This document shows, one piece after another, positions 59,501-64,000 of a DNA stretch of 64,000 nucleotides; position 1 is the stretch's first letter; each line of letters opens with the position of its first letter. The translations under genes were made by a program, and so were the position numbers. The notes below the pieces were generated by a model. That model did no database searches, was not told the DNA's origin, and saw only the letters and a list, made by a program, of their open reading frames with translations. Source of the DNA: Treponema sp. UBA1793 (lineage in GTDB: Bacteria > Spirochaetota > Spirochaetia > Treponematales > Treponemataceae); the NCBI GenBank assembly GCA_002314445.1, contig DCFX01000035.1:1-64000 (forward strand), written 5' to 3'.

Positions 59501-62125
59501 TCAGCGGAGCACCGAATCGACAAGTTTTTTAAATGCTGGGTCAAGCGCAATATTGGTATAAGCCAGGTCAGGCGATATGATGAATATACCATTTTTATCC
59601 TTAATAATCGCATCATCAGGGGCAGATTGTAAGTCGTACACATTATCGTTATTTGCACCGAATGGAGTAAATACGAACGGAAAAGTTTCTTTTTCATCTG
59701 CAAGCGGTTTTACATCGAAGGGAACTGCAGACGACTCTGGTAATGACGTTTCAGCATTTTCAGTCTCATCAAGTTCTTCAAAATCCGGCATAACTGGTTC
59801 CAAATCAAACATCGGATTGTCACCTGATTCAGCAGGAACGGATGATTCTACAGAACTGAAACCCGGTATTTCGTGCAAATCTTCAGGATTAAACTGCGAA
59901 TCTTCAACTCCGAATGATTCAAGACTGACATCTTCGGCAACAGCTGGTATTTCGTCCGTTTTTATACTGTCGTTTTCAGGGGGCATATTTTCATTTTCTT
60001 CATTAAGAAACGAATAATCAGGCGGTGGAACAGTATTAAAATCTGTCACTGCTTTATTTTCTTCTTTCGGATAGTAATTCCTGCGTGCAGGCTCACCGAA
60101 CTGGAGCGGCTCCGACATAAAGCCGTTATCCTCCGAGATCAAATTCTTCTTGTTTTCAGAGCTTATAAATTCGTCCACATCGACAGATTCCGCAGCAGGA
60201 ACATTCAGGGCATCAGAGCTCTCAACATGTCCCGTCTCCGACATTTCCTTCTGAGATTCAGTAGTCTCTGCAGACTCAATCTTTGTTATTTCTCCCCGTG
60301 ATTTAACTGCCGCTGCTTCTGCTGAGGCAGCCTCAGACATTTTCCTCAGAGATTCTGCATCTCCCATCGGTTCTGCATCAGATGACTCTTCCTGCGGTAC
60401 AATTTCTTCCGCCGGCTCCGCTTCAGGAATTTCTTCCGGTGATTCAAATTCTTCCGCAGGTTCTGCTTCTGAAACTTCCTCAAGCGGTTCCGCTTCTTCC
60501 ACAGGCTCTGCCTCAGTAACTTCCTCAAGAGATTCTGTTTCTCCTATCGGCTCTGCTTCAGATGTCCCTTCCAGCGGTTCAATTTCTTCTGCTGATTCTG
60601 CTTCAGGAACTTCTTCCGGTGATTCAAATCCCTCCGCAGGTTCTGCTTCGGAAACTTCCTCAAGGACCTCTGCATCTTCTGCCGGCTCTGCCTCTGCCAC
60701 TTCCTCAAGAGGTTCTGCTCTTTCGGCACTTTTTTGCATAACCGGCAGAGCTGTGTGTTGTGTACTTATACTGCCCTTCTGCAGAATTTCCTCAAGCATT
60801 CTGCGTATTTCCTGTTGATCCTGCAAAGGCCTTTGTACATTCTGACCTGCGAGTGCATTTCCCGACTGAACGTTGAGCGCATTAATAATTTCATCCCAGC
60901 TTTTGTTAATAAGTGCATTTGTCTCGTCCAAATGCTTTTTTGCCCGACGCCCCAGGCTTTTCGTTATTTCAGAGGAAACATCCTGACGACGTCCGGCAAT
61001 TTTTTTCGAGATATCATTCCAGTCGACGCTTTCTTTTTTCTCAAGATATTCATTTACAAGCGCAAACTGGAAGCGTTTGATTCTGTCACGAATGACAACC
61101 ATATCATCATGTCTCAGACTGAATACCATAAAGATAATGAGAAAGAGGGTAATAAATACACTTACGAGCAGAAGAACCTGCACAGCCTGCGGCATCATGA
61201 ACACAGAACCCTGATAAACACCGGAAACTTTTATGAAAGGATTTTCTTTACCGGAAATCAGTATCCAGTCGGAATCAGTCTTGTCACCGCTGCCGGAAAA
61301 AGTCGAAACTATTCTATCAGGGCCTGCCGAATTACTCTGCCATTTTGACAACATTTGTTCTTCAATAACGTCACGGCCGACATTCGGCATGCCGAATACA
61401 AATCCGCCTGTTTTGCCATCGGCATCAGAAATAAGTACACACAGATTATTGACGGAAACCAGATTCTGCATGACAAGCATACGGTCAAAATCCTGAGAAT
61501 CGACATAAAAAAGTATCGTACCCCGGTATGCCGCATATGAATCATAAAACGGAAATGAAAAAATCAGCCTGCTGTTTTTCCCGTCAAACACAATGCGGTA
61601 TTTTTCAGCATTACCCGTAAGTGAATCCGCTGCAGCAACTGCCGGAAATGGAAATTCAGACTCTCCTGACGGAGTCTTTAACTCATCGTAGTTTTTATAC
61701 ATACGGAGTGAGTCAGTCTGTTTTAAAACATCAGATGCATAAGTACTGAATTGTATATTCCTGCCATTCGCATCAACAAGGCGGATACCGTCCAGTCCCG
61801 GGGTTTCGGAAAACAGGTCTCCGGTAATTTTCGTACGCTGCCGGACATCTGCATCTGCCGGTTCCTGCGAAAGATACGTGGACACAATGGGATTGCCCGC
61901 ATATGAATCAGTTCCTGTTCCGAACCGTTCGAGTAGAGTCTTTATGTATATTTCGCTGCTTTCAGATACCGTGTCGAGCTGTTTCCGAATCCCTGTTATT
62001 TTTGCCGGCTCATAAAAACGGGCTTCAATCGTTGAAAAAAGTCCGGCAAAGGCAGCAATAGTAAAACAGGCAAAAATGACAACAGTAATCAGAAGACTGA
62101 CAGCGGTTTTTTGTCCTGAAGTCAC
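59501..62125 (-). CDS. Two-helix membrane protein with Cache-like domain and acidic tandem repeats
   Basis: 874 residues from a GTG start behind GGAG. Helix 1 (about 8-30) and helix 2 (about 318-342) flank an extracytoplasmic region of some 285 residues resembling a Cache-type sensor domain (VSTYLSQEP..., GLDGIRLVDANGRNIQFSTY). The cytoplasmic part starts with a basic helical segment (IRDRIKRFQFALVNEYLEKK). It then carries nine 15-residue Glu/Pro/Ala repeats (60311-60715), further acidic linker, and a conserved-looking end (IKDKNGIFIISPDLAYTNIALD). No methyl-accepting or kinase domain is present. The function is unknown. It is divergent from hflX. Confidence 0.7.
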   Translation of the reverse strand: MTSGQKTAVSLLITVVIFACFTIAAFAGLFSTIEARFYEPAKITGIRKQLDTVSESSEIYIKTLLERFGTGTDSYAGNPIVSTYLSQEPADADVRQRTKITGDLFSETPGLDGIRLVDANGRNIQFSTYASDVLKQTDSLRMYKNYDELKTPSGESEFPFPAVAAADSLTGNAEKYRIVFDGKNSRLIFSFPFYDSYAAYRGTILFYVDSQDFDRMLVMQNLVSVNNLCVLISDADGKTGGFVFGMPNVGRDVIEEQMLSKWQSNSAGPDRIVSTFSGSGDKTDSDWILISGKENPFIKVSGVYQGSVFMMPQAVQVLLLVSVFITLFLIIFMVFSLRHDDMVVIRDRIKRFQFALVNEYLEKKESVDWNDISKKIAGRRQDVSSEITKSLGRRAKKHLDETNALINKSWDEIINALNVQSGNALAGQNVQRPLQDQQEIRRMLEEILQKGSISTQHTALPVMQKSAERAEPLEEVAEAEPAEDAEVLEEVSEAEPAEGFESPEEVPEAESAEEIEPLEGTSEAEPIGETESLEEVTEAEPVEEAEPLEEVSEAEPAEEFESPEEIPEAEPAEEIVPQEESSDAEPMGDAESLRKMSEAASAEAAAVKSRGEITKIESAETTESQKEMSETGHVESSDALNVPAAESVDVDEFISSENKKNLISEDNGFMSEPLQFGEPARRNYYPKEENKAVTDFNTVPPPDYSFLNEENENMPPENDSIKTDEIPAVAEDVSLESFGVEDSQFNPEDLHEIPGFSSVESSVPAESGDNPMFDLEPVMPDFEELDETENAETSLPESSAVPFDVKPLADEKETFPFVFTPFGANNDNVYDLQSAPDDAIIKDKNGIFIISPDLAYTNIALDPAFKKLVDSVLR
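60311..60715 (-). repeat. Nine 45-bp tandem repeats encoding acidic 15-residue units
   Basis: Units follow the pattern E-[PSV]-[LP]-E-E-[VI]-x-E-A-E-P-A-E-x-x. Units 2-5 resemble units 6-9 one for one (for example EVLEEVSEAEPAEGF and EPLEEVSEAEPAEEF, ESPEEVPEAESAEEI and ESPEEIPEAEPAEEI), showing a higher-order 180-bp duplication. Divergence grows toward the end of the array. Confidence 0.85.
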
Positions 62126-62204
62126 AATATCTCCGCAATTAACTTTTACAAATAGTCTGCAAGTAGTCCTTACTTATCATCGGCGTATATCAGTAGAAAT
62201 TTCA

Positions 62205-62233
62205 GTGATATTCTTTCTGAAATTCAGTATACT
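62205..62233 (+). promoter_or_regulatory. hflX promoter, leaderless spacing
   Basis: GTGATA (62205-62210), 17-base spacer, TATACT (62228-62233). The hflX ATG at 62241 is 7 bases downstream. Confidence 0.5.
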
Positions 62234-62240
62234 GATAACA

Positions 62241-63488
62241 ATGGTAGAAATAAAAGAGGAACAGGAACGCAAAACGCGGTGCCTGCTCGTTGGAGCGCCC
62301 GGAGATAATCTTTCCGAGCTCAAAGGACTTGTTGATACACTCGGGATGGAAGTTGCACAGGCACTTATTCTCGTGAGGCTTGAAATACAACCGGTTTACG
62401 GTATGGGGAAAGGCAAGGCTGCAGAGCTTGCAGCGCTTGCAAAAGAGATTCAGGCTGACTGTATTATTTTTGACTTTCAAATTGACCCGACAAAACAGCG
62501 GAACTGGGAAAAACTTACCGGCTTTCCGGTATTTGACAGAGAAGAAGTAATTCTGCAGATTTTTGCCCAGCGTGCACAAACTCACGAAGCTGTGCTTCAG
62601 GTTGATCTTGCCCGCCTCCAGTACTCACTGCCCCGGCTTGCCCATACATACGGCGATATGGCGCGACAGCGCGGCGGCAGCTATGGTTCCAGAGGTACCG
62701 GTGAAACGCAGCTTGAACTTGATCAGCGGCAGGTGCGCGAGCGCATATATCAGACAAAGCAGGAACTGAAAATCGTGGCAAAAGGGCGCGAAACCCAGCG
62801 TAAACGCCGCGACCGCGTTCCTCTTCCGTCGTGCGCTCTTGTCGGCTACACGAATGCAGGTAAATCAAGTCTGCTCAACGCACTGACAGGTGCCGGTGTT
62901 TTTGTGGAAAACAAACTGTTTGCGACACTCGACCCTACAACTAAACGGTTGTCCCTTAAAGACGGCGGCAGCCTTCTGCTTACGGACACCGTCGGATTCA
63001 TCAGCAACCTGCCGCATACGCTCGTCGACGCCTTTAAATCAACTCTCGAGGAAGCTGTAAAAGCAGACCTTCTTCTGCTTGTGATAGACGCTTCCGATCC
63101 TGAGGCGGAAAATCAGTACAAAACAGTCTGCAGCGTCCTTGATGAAATTGGTGCCGGAAAAAATCCCCGCATCGTTCTGCTCAACAAGATAGATAAACTT
63201 GATACCGACGGCATACAACTGGCGCAGCTCAAAGTCACATTTCCGGGTGCACTTTGCATAAGTGCAAAACAAAAATCAGGATTTGACGAACTGGCTGCAC
63301 GGATGTCAGCGCTTCTTCTCGGAGAACAGCATGATTATATACTACCGGTTGCAGAGAAAACACTGCTTGCAGAGATCCGGAAAAACGGATTAATTCTGAG
63401 CGAAGAATGGATGGATGACGGTATTCACGTAACAGCCCGTACTTCCGGAAAACCGCTTGCGCTCATAACGCCGTATCTGGTACAGTAA
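62241..63488 (+). CDS. hflX: Ribosome-associated GTPase HflX
   Basis: GTPase that splits stalled ribosomes under stress. The 415 residues have the HflX N-terminal domain (ending RQRGGSYGSRGTGETQLELD), a basic coiled segment (KGRETQRKRRDRV) and the G domain: G1 GYTNAGKSSLLN, G3 DTVGFISNLPH, G4 NKID, G5 SAKQ. A short C-terminal domain follows. I start at 62241 because the protein family begins near here; the in-frame codons back to 62076 lie above the promoter. The adjacent fliL-like gene starts 4 bases after the stop. Confidence 0.94.
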   Translation: MVEIKEEQERKTRCLLVGAPGDNLSELKGLVDTLGMEVAQALILVRLEIQPVYGMGKGKAAELAALAKEIQADCIIFDFQIDPTKQRNWEKLTGFPVFDREEVILQIFAQRAQTHEAVLQVDLARLQYSLPRLAHTYGDMARQRGGSYGSRGTGETQLELDQRQVRERIYQTKQELKIVAKGRETQRKRRDRVPLPSCALVGYTNAGKSSLLNALTGAGVFVENKLFATLDPTTKRLSLKDGGSLLLTDTVGFISNLPHTLVDAFKSTLEEAVKADLLLLVIDASDPEAENQYKTVCSVLDEIGAGKNPRIVLLNKIDKLDTDGIQLAQLKVTFPGALCISAKQKSGFDELAARMSALLLGEQHDYILPVAEKTLLAEIRKNGLILSEEWMDDGIHVTARTSGKPLALITPYLVQ

Positions 63489-63492
63489 AAAC

Positions 63493-63993
63493 ATGAAACT
63501 GACTCTGAACCGCATACTCGGCATCACAGCAGCATCTCTTGCCGGTTTTATTATCGTTGTAACCGGCATTTCATTTGCCGTAAAAACCGCAAAGCCGGGA
63601 AAAAATCTGAGGGCAGCAGACCCCGAACCGGGTGAAATCATAAGCAGAAGTGACAACGGAAACGGCAAAGTTGCGGCGTTTACGGGACTGGGCCGTATCC
63701 GTGCCGTCACAAAACCGGATCCGAGGAAAAGCAGCGGCATGGGAATACCTGTCGTCATTACACCCTGGTTTTCCTATCCTGACGGCGATACAGTTTTTTA
63801 TGAGGAACTTTCCCGGAAAAGCACTGCTATGCAGGTAATCATTTCACAGTATTTTTCCCATTACACGGAGGATGAACTCCGCTCTATGGGTGAAGAACGG
63901 ATAAAAGCGGATCTGCTTGAACAGCTTAATGCCCGTTTTTCGCTTGGAAAAATCATGGCAGTCTATTTCTCAGATTATATTTTTCTGGAATAA
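63493..63993 (+). CDS. FliL-like membrane protein
   Basis: 166 residues. One N-terminal helix (ILGITAASLAGFIIVVTGISFAV) is followed by a low-complexity linker and a C-terminal domain (about 85-166) that resembles FliL: VVITPWFSYPDGDTVFYEEL, the KSTAMQVIISQYFSHYTEDELR segment, then LLEQLNARFSLGKIMAVYFSDYIFLE, which matches the conserved FliL end. FliL surrounds the flagellar stator. It is not inside a flagellar operon here, so it may be a paralogue with another membrane role. No ribosome site is strong; coupling to hflX is likely. Confidence 0.7.
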   Translation: MKLTLNRILGITAASLAGFIIVVTGISFAVKTAKPGKNLRAADPEPGEIISRSDNGNGKVAAFTGLGRIRAVTKPDPRKSSGMGIPVVITPWFSYPDGDTVFYEELSRKSTAMQVIISQYFSHYTEDELRSMGEERIKADLLEQLNARFSLGKIMAVYFSDYIFLE

Positions 63994-64000
63994 GCGCAAC

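Noticed and set aside
1..64000. Insertion sequences, prophage or CRISPR array
   Set aside because: No transposase, integrase, phage structural gene or regular direct-repeat/spacer array was seen. The only regular repeat is the coding array at 60311-60715.

Overview
The window looks like a piece of a Treponema chromosome (Spirochaetes). The reasons are the outer-membrane protein that resembles the treponemal UPF0164/FadL-like family, an mglBAC sugar importer, an Rnf complex followed by a large treponeme-type protein of unknown function, DUF4954-like and FliL-like proteins, several GGDEF/HD-GYP proteins, and a double-membrane export system. There is no rRNA, no prophage, no CRISPR array and no intact insertion sequence. 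One tRNA gene (Asn, GTT) is present.

Layout. 1-1506: gpsA (cut by the window edge) and ndk. 1566-1757: a frameshifted scrap of a major-facilitator transporter. 1765-6479: a four-gene MacAB-TolC-like export operon. 6763-12396: an RsbR-RsbS-RsbT stressosome-like set joined to a sensor kinase and an HD-GYP response regulator, with a membrane GGDEF protein just upstream. 12603-21631: NudC, a catalytic/non-catalytic M16 peptidase pair, a cellobiose phosphorylase, another GGDEF protein and a LysA-like decarboxylase. 21975-26472: mglBAC. 26652-30935: a ParE/GyrB-like topoisomerase subunit with a histone-H1-like tail, a MATE exporter and a HAD phosphatase. 30941-35706: leuS and leuA, the latter behind a leader-peptide attenuator. 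35724-41482: a DUF4954-like protein, a large M16-fold protein that has lost its zinc motif, and 5-formyl-THF cyclo-ligase. 41457-43829: an iron-only-hydrogenase-like protein with an anti-sigma-type kinase and a DRTGG protein. 43993-49684: tRNA-Asn, a GAF-GGDEF cyclase, an OmpA-family surface protein and a UPF0164-like protein. 49829-57250: rnfCDGEAB and a protein of unknown function. 57335-63993: metNI, a thioesterase, a membrane protein with acidic repeats, hflX and a fliL-like gene.

How the genes fit together. The metabolism suggested is anaerobic and saccharolytic. Cellobiose phosphorolysis and Mgl sugar uptake appear to share a LacI-type operator, and Rnf links ferredoxin to NAD and an ion gradient. 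Signalling is dense: three GGDEF proteins, one HD-GYP protein, a stressosome-like set and a second RsbW-like kinase attached to a hydrogenase-like sensor.

The most interesting signals are in the DNA between and upstream of genes. (1) At least nine starts sit only 6-9 bases downstream of a good -10 hexamer and lack a Shine-Dalgarno sequence, so leaderless mRNAs look common here. (2) leuA has a complete leucine attenuator whose 17-codon leader peptide is itself apparently leaderless. (3) Two divergent genes share one -35 element. (4) Two gaps inside the rnf operon carry related hairpin cassettes. (5) The stressosome-like operon ends in c-di-GMP-type output. All function calls rest on reading the sequence; no database search was run.
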